Part shown: positions 52,891 through 63,059 of the stretch, in pieces
Numbering within the stretch: position 1 is the first letter of the stretch
How the letters are laid out: each line of letters starts with the position of its first letter
Source of the DNA: Gambelia wislizenii
Lineage: Eukaryota > Chordata > Lepidosauria > Squamata > Crotaphytidae
NCBI GenBank assembly: GCA_030847615.1
Contig: JAUMIR010000002.1
Span: 117,808,309-117,872,308 of the forward strand
Direction of reading: 5' to 3'
Length of the DNA: 64,000 bases
The notes under the pieces: model-generated
What the model saw: the letters and a program-made list of their open reading frames with translations, nothing else
The model's database searches: none
Told to the model about the DNA's origin: nothing
Made by a program: the position numbers and the translations under genes

Positions 52891-53126
52891 TTGTTGTTGT
52901 ATGCTTTCAAGTCATTTCTGACTTATGGTGACCCTAAGATGAACCTACTATGAGGTTTTCTTAGCAAGATTTGTTCAGAGGTGGAGTGCCACTTCCTTTC
53001 TCTGAGACTGAGAGAGTGTTACTTGCCCAAGATAACCTAGTGGGTTTTCATGGCTGAGCAGGGATTCAAACTCCCATTTCCAGCATTGTAGTCCAATGCT
53101 CAAACCACCACATCACGCTGGCTCTT
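52891..53126 (-). mobile_element. tRNA-derived SINE with BovB-like tail
   Basis: Minus-strand copy, with the tail at the left (ttgttgttgtatgctttcaa) and the tRNA-like head at the right (ccaccacatcacgctggctc on plus). It is more diverged than the copy at 48042, and no duplication was found. Confidence 0.85.
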
Positions 53127-53689
53127 CTGCCTTCCCTGATGAAATTTTCCATCCATTTCCCAAGTTTCTAGCATTGCACTAACTTAAAATTTCAATTGGA
53201 CAATTAGAAATACAATCTAGGCATGCAAAGAAAAGGAACACAAAAAATTACCCAGGGAATGCAAACACATCTAGAGCTCTAGATGTGAATGATTTTCAGT
53301 CTCTCACTCTCTGCAATGCGAGAAGTTTGGAGACTGAAGGAAAATTTTGTGGATGGGGACACTATTCTTGTTTGGGAGGGCAATACCCTTATTTTGCCCC
53401 ACCCCACCCAATGTGGCAAAATCCTTTTACATTCCTATGTGACATGATGATGATACTGTGAGTTTCCCTGTACTGCTACCATACCACATCATTAGGTGCC
53501 ACCCACAAAAGTAGGGACACTAACAGCAAAATAACAATGTTGTATGTTTTGGATTTAACTTAATGTTATGGGCTTGGGGTAGGAGATACTAGATGCAGGG
53601 ATTCCAAATTGGGCAAAATTATTCCTTATCTATTATAATTCAAATTTTCTAGACCACTATGACAATTAAAGAGGTTTGATATCCCAGTG
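53127..53689. other. No gene recognised
   Basis: No supported gene or named repeat. Confidence 0.4.
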
Positions 53690-53710
53690 TAACAAAATAA
53701 TAATAATAAT

Positions 53711-53742
<32 letters not shown>

Positions 53743-55035
53743 CTTCATTTTTGTACCCCGCCTTTGCCTATTAGGCAATCAAGGCAGCTCACAACAATTG
53801 GATATAGAACAAACAAATCCATAGCGACAATAATAACTTAAAACAGTTTACCCCCCCTTAAAATTACATATAATAATACATATTTAAAAATAATTGGCGA
53901 ATTCACCATTAATATAAAATACTACCCTAAGACTTTAAACTATAACATCAAACATAAAAACATAAAAGCATAAGCATAAAACATAAAAACAAAAAACATA
54001 AAAAGAGGAAGAAGCATCCATTAAAATGGTCTATTCTATTCAAGGAAGGCCTGCCGGAAGAGATCCGTTTTGATGGCTTTTTTGAAATTCTCCAAGCTGG
54101 TTGTTTGACGGATCTCTTCTGGCAAGGCATTCCATAGTCTGGGAGCAGCAACAGAAAAAGATCTCTGGGAGGTTATTGTTAATCTAGATCTCATTGGTTG
54201 CAATAAACCCCTCCCAGAAGATCTAAGGATACGGGGCGGATTGTATGGGAGGAGGTGATCCCTTAGGTAGGTTGGGCCTAGGCCATGTAGGGCTTTATAG
54301 GTCATTACTAACACCTTATACTGTGCTTGGAAACTGATAGGCAGCCAGTGAAGGGATTTCAAGAATTGAGTGATATGCTCCCTTCTCAATTTCCTGGTAA
54401 CTAACCTGGCCACCATATTTTGCACCAGTTGTAGTTTCCGAACTAGGTATAAGGGTAGCCCCATGTAGTGAGCATTGCAGAAATTGAGTTGTGAGGTTAC
54501 CAGTGCATGGACTACAGTTTCTAGGTCCTTTGTCTCGAGGTAAGGGTGCAATTGGCATATCTGCCAAAGCTGATAACAGGCACTCCTGACTGTCGCACTC
54601 ACCTGAGCAGTCATGTGAAGCGACAAGTCTAGGAGCACCCCCAAACTGCGAACACAGTCCTTAGCAGAGAGCATGACCCCACCCCAGGACTGGAGGTTGC
54701 AATCCGATACCAGCTTTAGGGGCCCCTACTCTAAGCACCTCCATTTTCTCTGGATTCAGTTTGAACGAATTTTCTCTGGACTTTCTCTGGATTCATTTTT
54801 TCCTCATCCAGTCCATTACCGCTATAAGACAGTGACTGAAGGGAGAAATGCCATCTGTCATCATGGCTGATGGCCGAGACATGGAGAAATATATTTGGGT
54901 GTCATCAGCTTACTGATAACACCCTGCCTCATGTCTCTGGATGATTTCTCCCAGCAGTTTCATATAGATATTAAAGATCATTGGGGACAGGATGGCGCCC
55001 TGAGGGATTGGCTGCCATTTGGTTCAAAAGAGCAT
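53690..55035 (-). mobile_element. L2 LINE, 3' part including the RT palm end
   Basis: Ends at the left in an (AAT)n/(AAC)n run (53697-53742) and the taccccgcctttgcc tail. Coding remnants reach back to reverse transcriptase motifs near 54890-55030 on the minus strand. It is longer than the copy at 29949. Confidence 0.87.
54036..55030 (-). pseudogene. L2 ORF2 fragment, broken
   Basis: Near 55010-54870 the minus strand reads IPQGAILSPMIFNIYMKLLG, then a stop, then ADDTQIYFSM, the RT palm with its ADD box. Frame 54674-54036 carries LGVLLDLSLHMTAQVSATVR, LVTSQLNFCNAHYMGLPLYL, REHITQFLKSLHWLPISFQA and SQRSFSVAAPRLWNALPEEI, the L2 C-terminal region to near its natural end. At least one stop and one frameshift (54690-54870) separate the blocks. 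Confidence 0.85.
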
Positions 55036-55059
55036 GGCTGGAATCCTACTGGGCAGTTA

Positions 55060-55300
55060 CGAATGCGTGAACTACAGGTCGACGCCCGTACCCGTGGGGA
55101 ATACATTCCAAGACCCCATGTGCATACCTGAAACTGTGGATAATAGGGAACCCTATTATTTTCAATGAGACAACGCTGGAAGTTGACCATAGAATCACAT
55201 TGGAGGGCCTAGAAATGCCTAGAGAGAACATGTTTTTTCAGATGTGGATCAGTGAAACCATGGATACCAAATCCTGTACTATAGGTATGGAGATACACAG
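55060..55300. mobile_element. Tigger-like fragment
   Basis: The segment aggtcgacgcccgtacccgt, then gggaatacattccaagaccc and cctgaaactgtggataatag, matches the style of Tigger-derived short elements. The right part (accatggataccaaatcctg) is loosely inverse. Boundaries unclear. Confidence 0.45.
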
Positions 55301-55325
55301 TGAATTCCACCCCGCCCACCCCGTG

Positions 55326-55590
55326 CAATCCCCACTTACCAAGAAGCAGCCGCTGTGATCGATGGGGGTCCATTCCCAGCATTTGGGAAGCTGCTGATGT
55401 TCCTACCCCTCCCTGGAACAATCGCCATTGCCATAGGCAGAAGCAGAATCCTGTTGCAATTCCCCTTCAGTCCAAAGATCATTTGCATGAGGGGTGTGGT
55501 GGAGGAAATATCAGCCAGCTGCTTCCCAAGTATAGGGGAATGGACCCCTGTCAATCACAGTGGCTGCTTCCTGGTAAGTGGGGATTGAGG
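55326..55590. repeat. Inverted repeat, about 80-bp arms
   Basis: The left arm caatccccacttaccaagaa, then gcagccgctgtgatcgat, is complementary to the right arm ending ttcctggtaagtggggattg. About 100 bp of non-palindromic sequence lies between. Its repeat family is unknown. Confidence 0.75.
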
Positions 55591-55875
55591 GATTCTCACA
55601 GTCCCTAAGTGTCCCCGAAACTAAGGGCTTCACAGTTATAAATGCATAAATCCACGTTACACATTTGTAACTTCCCAACAGGATTCTGGCCCACTGCTGG
55701 TTGACCTGTAAAGCATCAAAGGACCTGGGTCCCAGATGTTTGAAGAACCATATTCTCTCTTATGAGCACATAAAAGCCCTCCATGGAGGTCCTTCTCAGC
55801 ATGCTCATTGCAGCTGAAGCTAACTGGGTGTCTACACAAGATAAGGCATTTTCAGTAGTAGTAGTAGTCAGTACA

Positions 55876-56044
55876 GGTAGGTGAACTGCTGAACAGACTT
55901 AAGCACAGATTTGCCGATGGCAATGTGGGGATGATGGTGTTTGTCCTGTGGTGCAGGCTGGCCTTTTTAGTCATCAGCGCACTTGCAGAAAGTGCAGGAT
56001 GAGTCCTTCCTGAATCTTCATCGAAGAAAAGCCAGAGAGAGAGA
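55876..56044 (+). mobile_element. APE-type LINE copy with inverted 5' end
   Basis: Bases 55876-55953 are a minus-strand LINE segment (on minus: accacaggacaaacaccatc, then atccccacattgcc). From about 55955 the plus-strand 3' end follows (ctggcctttttagtcatcag) to the ccagagagagag tail. The minus segment is the uninterrupted equivalent of the site where the solo LTR sits at 42288. Confidence 0.85.
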
Positions 56045-56077
56045 GTAGTATTAGTAGTAGTAGTAGAAGTAATAGCT
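56045..56077. repeat. (AGT)n-like microsatellite
   Basis: The run agtagtattagtagtagtag follows the LINE tail. A short related run (agtagtagtagt) lies at 55855-55868 on the other side of the LINE copy. Confidence 0.8.
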
Positions 56078-56979
56078 GCAGTAGCGCTTACCTCATGGAG
56101 CTGCATCCCAGAGACATAAATCTCACACTTTTCCTTCTGTCTGGTAGCAGGTCCAGAGGATGATGTTCTGGCTGGCTTTTGCCCTGGCATGATACCTGAT
56201 ATGAACCCAGCTTGAGTTGTAATTCTCTGCTGTTATAAAACCTGTGGCTCTTTTGATGCTTTTAAAAATATATTGTACAGTATTTGATTTTAATAGCATT
56301 AGGCAGCTCGCAGACTTTTGTAAAAGTTGAAAGATAGGATGGAAATGTTTTAATAAACAGAGAAAATAAAATTACCTTTCCATAGGGATTATAACCTAGC
56401 TTGATTCCAATGGAATCTTCTACTCATTAAAGAAAAAATCCTGCTGGGCTAATCACAGATGCAATCAGGATTGCTTTTGTATCTCTGTCTCTGTCTCTTC
56501 CTCCCCTCCTCCCACACCAACATGGGGCTGTGGCAGTAGACAAAAGGTCATGTGTCAGTGTTGCAGGCATTGAACTCTGTGTTTTCACAGTGTAGATTTG
56601 TTCTCTTGAAGCCAAGGTAAACTGACCTGAAGAGGGTGAGAGAGACAGAATAGTTCATGGATGAGGCCTTCATAGAGGTGATGGCAGTGTTCTCACACCT
56701 AATGTAGAATTTCTTCTGCTGTCTGACAGGGAAGGGAAGATTATGGGAAAGAATGGTGTCACTCTGAAGAAGGAGGAAATAATTTCTTATTGTCTAAGGA
56801 GCTTAGAAGAAATGCATCTCTTGAGAGAAAAAATGGCTATCACACAGAAGCTGCACTTCTAAGGGGTGGAGGGCTCTCAGCAGTGGCATTTTGATGCCTA
56901 GAAACTGAAAGAAGGGTTTGTGGCTGTTGCCTGCCAAGTGTGAAGTTAGATGTTGTATTTTCTCTAGACAGGCTGGTTC
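56078..56979. other. No gene recognised
   Basis: No supported gene. Frames lack domains. Confidence 0.4.
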
Positions 56980-57240
56980 ACAGTAATGTGAAGGAGTCAG
57001 TGGTTGTGATGCACATTGGCAGTTCGTCCTCCAGGTAGTGGGGTTCATAGATCCTTTTTGCACCATCTACGAATGTTTTTATTGTGCGTCTTTTTTTGTC
57101 CTGGGTGATGATTTGAGCTTGTGGTGAGGCAATGTTTGAACAGGGCTATGATGTCTTCTGGAAATATTTGTTGGATGAGTGGCATAGTCTCCATTATGGG
57201 GACTTTGGTGAACAAGGAGACCACATCAAAGCTGATCTGA
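56980..57240 (-). mobile_element. PLE fragment, inverted and internally deleted
   Basis: On the minus strand the sequence from 57240 matches PLE RT (ttcaccaaagtccccataat, then caacaaatatttccagaaga). Near 57115 it jumps to a more distal PLE segment (caggacaaaaaaagacgcac, then ctatgaaccccactacct). The RT core between is missing. Confidence 0.82.
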
Positions 57241-57241
57241 T

Positions 57242-57712
57242 CAGTCTATAAACAGATAGACGGGGTAGCCATGAGCAGCCCTCTGAGCCCCATGATAGCA
57301 AACTTTTACATGGAACATTTTGAAAAGCAAGCCTGGAAACAGCACCAAAAAGGCCCACAACATGATTCCAATATGTGGATGACACTTTCACCATTTGGAT
57401 GCACGATGAAGAAGATTTGGTCGCATTTCTGAACCACCTGAACAGCATCCACCTGAACATCCAATTCATGGTGGAAAAAGAAAAGGAAGGAACATTGCCA
57501 TTCTTGCATGATCTAGTCATTTGCAAACCAAACCAACGATTGGGTCACAAGGTATACAGAAAACCCCCACACACGGACAGATACCTACACAAGAACTCCA
57601 ATCGTCACCAAGGACAAAAAGGAGCACAATAAAAACACTAGTAGACCATGCAGAAAGGATCTGCGAACCCCACTACCTGGAGGATGAGCTGAAGCACCTA
57701 AACTGGACTTTA
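57242..57712 (+). pseudogene. PLE reverse transcriptase fragment
   Basis: The plus strand starts at [20 protein letters not shown] and loses frame soon after. The later frame 57375-57632 reads [20 protein letters not shown] then CKPNQRLGHKVYRKPPHT. It parallels 7200-7670 of the other PLE. It begins where the inverted fragment ends, so the two halves of one insertion, or two insertions, abut head to head. No GIY-YIG domain. Confidence 0.85.
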
Positions 57713-57714
57713 CA

Positions 57715-57840
57715 GGAATTGAAGTAAGCTGAGGAGAAAGGAGGAAAGACAAACTGGGGCATTTTAAAATCATCTTAAAAGCAGGTATAAAAGAGGATTA
57801 ATTGGGACTGTTCCTGCCAAATTGGGCAGTTTAAAGGCAT
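57715..57840 (+). repeat. Unnamed interspersed repeat, second copy
   Basis: Segments gaattgaagtaagc, actggggcattttaaa and attaattgggactgttcctg match 49200-49370. Confidence 0.5.
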
Positions 57841-58009
57841 GCTTTTAGCTACATTAAGGTCATGGGGAAGCCATGCCTGTTGACAGCTGATGAAATTCCC
57901 AGGAAGAGGTGGATCATTTGTTTCATGCCCTGACACCACCCTCCTTCCAATAATTCATTAATTGTCAATAATTCATAATTTGGTCCTGTCTTCATCACAA
58001 ACTCACTTG

Positions 58010-58262
58010 GTGAGGACTCGAGAGAAAGCCTTCTCAGTAGCTGCTTCCACACTCTGGAACGCTCTTCCACAGGTGGCTAGGCTGCCCCCTCTCTGATTTC
58101 TTTTCACCAGCAGGCAAAGACTTTTGTATATGTTTTAATCTGATTTTTTAATATTTTAATTGTATATATTGTATTTTTAATCTATAGCTTTATGGAAGCT
58201 GCCTTGGCTCCCATCTTGGGAGAAAGGCAGTGAACAAATGAAATAAATAATTAAATAAATTA
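58010..58262 (+). mobile_element. L2-like LINE 3' end
   Basis: The frame reads REKAFSVAASTLWNALPQV, then stops. A 3' region with gctgccttggctcccatctt, ggagaaaggcag and an (AAAT)n tail follows. Similar in style to L2 C-termini and tails, and distinct from the copies at 29949 and 53690. Confidence 0.6.
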
Positions 58263-60882
58263 GGTACTAGACCAGGGCAGTCCAAAAATAGGGACTAGTG
58301 GAGGTTTACTCAAAACCTACAAAGAAGCCTTGGAAATTCCCCAAAAAGCAGACACACCCAGGCAGTAATTATGTGAAGCCCCCTTAAACAAACTGAAGCC
58401 CCACTTAGACAAATCCAGGGTTGTGCTAATTCTCCTGGACGCACCTGGTACTGAGTCATACATCCAAAACAAATGAGTGACCAGAACACCCATTACTCCG
58501 CAAATGGTTTTCTTTCACACCTTTCTCACACACAAAGCAAAGGTTGCCTGAAACCCATCAGTCTTAATATTCCAACTATTAACAGCAATTAACAAAGCTG
58601 GAGTTTCCATTGTTTCACTCTAGAAAATTCACTCAAGTATCGTTTTCCATTTGAAACACCCCTTAAAGTTAAATATTGAGTATAAATATTACCCCAAAAC
58701 ACAGCCAAAGCATGCACAGTCTTCCAGATGCCATTACTCTGTTGGCTTGCTGTGTCACTCGGTGTGCACAGTCATACTTCTTTAATGCATGAATCTCTGT
58801 TCTTCGGACAGGTACAGTATAGCTCATCATCCCAAACTCTGTTCCTCTATCCCAATACTTCCTCCTATTCTTCATTAGCCTTGTGTGATTGCTTGAAGCG
58901 TGAGTTTATGTGTGTATGGTCCCGTGATTATTTTCCAATAAAAGACTTTTTTTAAAAAAAATTTCGGGGCTTGGAGTCTCATCAGTGAGTACTGGTATAC
59001 ACAGGTCCAAAGGTCCCATAGTTACCGAACCTCTCGCAGCCTAATTGAGCTAGTTAAATCCCCCAACTTAATACTGTAATTCAAGTGACACAAGTGGGTT
59101 CCATGAACCCCATGCAATTTGAGTAACAAAATTAAGAGAAGCTGGACATCTGCAAAGTTCAAAGATTGCTCCAGTACAAAATTTATATTATACCCCCCCC
59201 CCAGACAAACACACAAAGAAAGAAAGATAAGTGGCTATCACAACACCATATGTTCCCAGTAGGTGTAACAGGTGTGTTACAACACCAGCAATTAGTAGAC
59301 TTAGGTTCTGGTGTCCAGTACATCAGACATAATTTTTGATTTAGTAAATCATAGCTCAAGATCCATACATACAGCAGGTATGGAAACCAAGTCCATAGCC
59401 CATTGTTTAGGCCAAATAGGGCCATCCATCTCTTCATTCCATTCATTTCTGAAACCCTGCATATCACAGGTATTAGCCAACAAACAAATATTTATAAAGA
59501 AATACTGCAGATTTCTTCTGTACTGGTTCAGTAAATACTGTATTTCCAAGAGAAGAGGAGACACAGAGGTGCTCAGAGCAACAGGTTCATATTTGCATGT
59601 CAACAACTGCTGCAATTATTAATAATGTCATTCTGGAGAAGCAAGTAAACCATATCTAACCCTCAGCTTAAGAAACAAGAGAAATTCACCATCATGACCA
59701 ATCAATTGATTCACAGTAAAAATAAAAAATTCTCTCATTTTCCATACTTTCCATTTTAAAAAGGCTTCTTCCCAAGATTCAGATCAGGATTGCCCTGTAA
59801 TGTCAATTTAGCACAAGGAAACGAATTGAATTAGAATTATTGTGACACTCTATGCCAAAAATTTCCAATTACAGAACCGGGGGGGGGGGCAGAGGGGAGT
59901 AAAACTGGCTCTGACACATGAAGAACCTTACATTATCGTTATTGATTTGTTTTGGAATGAGACAGGCCTCATGAAAGGGGTGGGGTTCACTTGAATCAAA
60001 ACTGGACTAGACGCCTGGGAACTTAATATCAACAAGCTGGTACAGCAGCTTGTAAACTGATTGCTGAGAGGAAGCTGGCTGCAGCAGGAGAGTGTCCAGC
60101 TCAAGATAAATAATCCCAAAGGATAAAAGTTCCTGGTCTCAAGGCTTGACCCTCTTTTCCAGTTCCAGACCACATATTAACAGTGTGCTGTTCGCCTGCA
60201 AGCTGCTTTGGAGCAGCCACTATGGATATTCCAGGGAGACTACCTGGACTCCTCCTCCCTTCCATCTTTTCTCTCCCAAACTTTCACAAATCATGGCCAG
60301 GATCAGGCCTCTCAGCAGGAAGGACTAGCAGCATAGGGAAATACTGAGTAGTCTTGAGATTCATTTCCTTAAGCACTATAGTACTAAAGGATTGTAGCTT
60401 TGTGCTTTTTCCCACTTGTTCCCACCTTCCTAAATAGTTGAAGAAGCCAAGGAACAATTTCTTGGTCCGAGGCACATGTGGGTGGCACCATTGATAACAA
60501 AAAGTTGGTACAAATGTATTTATTCTTCAGATCTTCATAAGCAACTGATTCTTTTCCTTTCTCTTTTAATATTAACCCTCCACCCTGGGTCAAATTGTCA
60601 TTCTTTTTTTCCCCTCCACAACCCCAGCAACTCCTGGTTTAAAATCTTCTTCCCTTCTTTCACACACTTTTTTCCTTCTCTAGCCAGAACTGCTGCCTAC
60701 AGTCATCTCTCCCTCTCATTTCCCAATCTCTCTCTTTTTTCTTTGTTTTCCTCTTTCTCCTTCCTCCAAGTCTAAACATCTTCTCTTTCCCCCATGTCCT
60801 CTTTCTCCTTCTCCGTTCATTCATCTAGAATGTTTTCTCATCCTCTTCTCTTTTTCTCTTTCTTCTTCCACATCTATCTGCA
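58263..60882. other. No gene recognised
   Basis: No supported gene. An aataaaagac signal near 58939, followed by a G/T-rich ggggcttggagtctcatc, could be LTR-like, but no ends were found. A poly-G run lies at 59880-59889 and a pyrimidine-rich tract at 60600-60860. Confidence 0.35.
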
Positions 60883-61065
60883 CTAGGGTTGCCAGAGTAA
60901 AAACTGGAGAGAGCTTCTACATCTTTAATGGTTGTGTAGAAAAGAGAATTTCAGCAGGTGTTTGTTACCTGCTTGTGTAACAAATGGCACTTGCTGAAAT
61001 TCCTTCTACTACACAACCATGAAAGGTACAGGAGCCCTCTCCAGTTTTCAGTCTGCCAACCCTAG
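60883..61065. mobile_element. Short hairpin element
   Basis: The left arm ctagggttgccaga, then aaaactggagag, and the right arm ctctccagttttcagt, then ctgccaaccctag, are inverted across most of the 183 bp, with a central gtttgttacctgcttgtgta loop. Non-coding. No clean duplication seen. Confidence 0.78.
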
Positions 61066-61342
61066 TCTGAGGACTTTATCAAACCAGTCAAAAAGGCATC
61101 ATAAGGATTCCTATTGATCACGAAAGGGCGTGTGTACCTGATGACATCACCCTTTCACAATCATATATTGTTTAAAAACCATCCTATTTTATTGATGGCC
61201 CGAGCCATCAATTGATCCCCTGTGGTGATTTTCATTGTACTCACATGAATGCAGCATCAATGGGCAAACATTTCTGCATGAGATCGGGACAGCCAGGTAG
61301 GGGATGCTCTTTTTCTGACCCCCACCCATTTACTGCGCCAAA

Positions 61343-61790
61343 GTAGCCACCGCAGTGGACAAAGGGCACTCTATGCCATAGTGGCAGTAGCCGGCTTTTG
61401 TTGCTCCTCGGGCTCCTGCACCAAAGTAGCCACCACAGTGGACAAAGGGCACTCTGTGCCGTAGTGGCAGTAGCTGGCTGTTTTTGCTCCTCGGGCTCCT
61501 GCGCCAAGGTAGCCACTGCAGTGGACAAAGGGCACTCTATGCCATAGTGGCAGTAGCCGGCTGTTGTTGCTGCTCAGTCTCCTGCACCAAAGTAGCCACC
61601 TCAGTGGACAAAGGGCACTTTGTGCCGTAGTGGCAGTAGCCGGCTTTTGTTGCTCTTTGGGCTCCTGCACCAAAATAGCCACCGCAGTGCACAAGGGGCT
61701 CTCTGTGCTGTAGTGGCAGTACTGGTTGTTGTTGCTCCTTGGGCTCCTGTGCGAAAGTAGCCACTGCAGTGGACAAGGGGCACACTGTTG
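61343..61790. repeat. 83-bp minisatellite, about five and a half copies
   Basis: Units begin gtagccaccgcagtggacaa or variants at 61343, 61426, 61509, 61592, 61675 (atag) and 61757, so the spacing is 83 bp and once 82 bp. Because 83 is not a multiple of three, minus-strand frames cycle through all phases (CPLSTVVATLVQEPEEQ-like repeats). These frames are by-products, not a gene. Confidence 0.93.
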
Positions 61791-61793
61791 GTC

Positions 61794-62949
61794 TCAGAGA
61801 AGAGTGTTTGGTCTTCTTTTTCTTCTTCTTAGTCCTGGCCCAGAAGAGGCAGAGGAATCATGGTCTCGACTGGATATACAGTGACGAAGATCAATCAGAC
61901 AAAGACGAGGAAGACAAGGATCGTAACCTAGATCCACTTCGGTCCCTATGGTGTAAAGAGGCCGTACGACATGGCGGCGGTGGAGGAATGGATGACGGAT
62001 GACTATTGGGGAATCAGGTTCATCATGCACTTGCTCAATGTCCTTCCCATACAAACTGCCTCTAGTTGAGAGCTCTGCTCTTGACACAATGGGAGACGGT
62101 GAAGTTATTTTCTTTGGAGGGGATAAGATTTCTCCTTCTGACAATTGCACTGTGTCTACATTCACCAGTTCTACCGACAGAGTCGGGATCGGTTAACGAA
62201 CTGGAGTTGGTCTTTTTTCCAGGTGATGCGGTTTGAGACGGAACAGGTGTTTTCGATGGTGGAACATCTCTCAGTGTCGAACGCTGAGGAGAGGTGTGCT
62301 TAACTTTTTTCTTTTTCTTCTTCTGTTTCTCCACTTTCAAAGAAGACGAAGATTCCTTGTCCCGATTAGAGCCAGTGCGTTTAGACGTTGAGCATTCACC
62401 AGAATCAGACGGCAAATGAGATTGTAGTTTTTCCACCGACTTCGAAGTCTTACGATCACAATCCCATGCCATCGATACCAAAGTCTCTTGATCCCAATTC
62501 CTTGAAACTGATGATTGGGATATAGTCTCAGTGTGGAGTACACATCTCTTAGAAGCTGATATCTGTGCTTCAGTACCAGATGCAGTCACCATATGTCTCC
62601 TTCAGGATGGACTCACGGATTCCTTCCTATGGTGTTTAGCTGGACTTTTTGAATCCAACCTTCCCCTTTTTCAGGTTGAGCCTTCCTTCGCCGGCTGAGC
62701 CATAGACACCAACACTGTTGAAGAAAGTGTCGAAGCAGAGTACAGCACCAAGGCTTTTCATTGTAAAAAGGATCAAAGCCAGGACATTCTTTGCTTTCGG
62801 GCCTGGGGTGTAAAGGCCCTACAATGGGAGCAGTTCTCCACATTATGATATTCTCCCAAGCAAATTAGGCATTTTGAGTGCCTGTCAGCACTCAGCAATT
62901 TTGGTTGGCAAATAACACAGTGCTTAAACGTGGCTAATTTAGAAGCCAT
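61794..62949 (-). pseudogene. DIRS-like ORF1 (gag-like), broken
   Basis: From the ATG at 62949 the minus strand encodes 58 residues with a cysteine/histidine module: HCVICQPKLLS, CLICLGEYH and CSHC (C11, C14, H24, C27, C30, H35, C40, C43), typical of the first ORF of DIRS-like elements. It then hits TGA at 62775-62773. The same frame reopens at 62592-62062 with a serine/lysine-rich stretch (KVEKQKKKKKKVKH), and a different frame continues at 62165-61794. The N-terminal finger, charged middle and neighbouring DIRS-type RT support the call. The RT lies on the opposite strand. Confidence 0.65.
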
Positions 62950-63059
62950 TTTACGATACCTCTACAAGCCGAATTCAGTTAGGTCGAAGAGAAGAGTAGT
63001 CAATCAGTCCGAGGTGAAAACACGAGAGAATCAATCCAAAACCAGTCCAAAATCCAGAA

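Noticed and set aside
58300..59030. LTR suggested by aataaaagac and downstream G/T-rich sequence
   Set aside because: No TG...CA ends or duplication found.
61343..61790. CRISPR-like array
   Set aside because: Regular 83-bp period but the whole unit repeats, with no unique spacers, in a vertebrate genome. It is a minisatellite.
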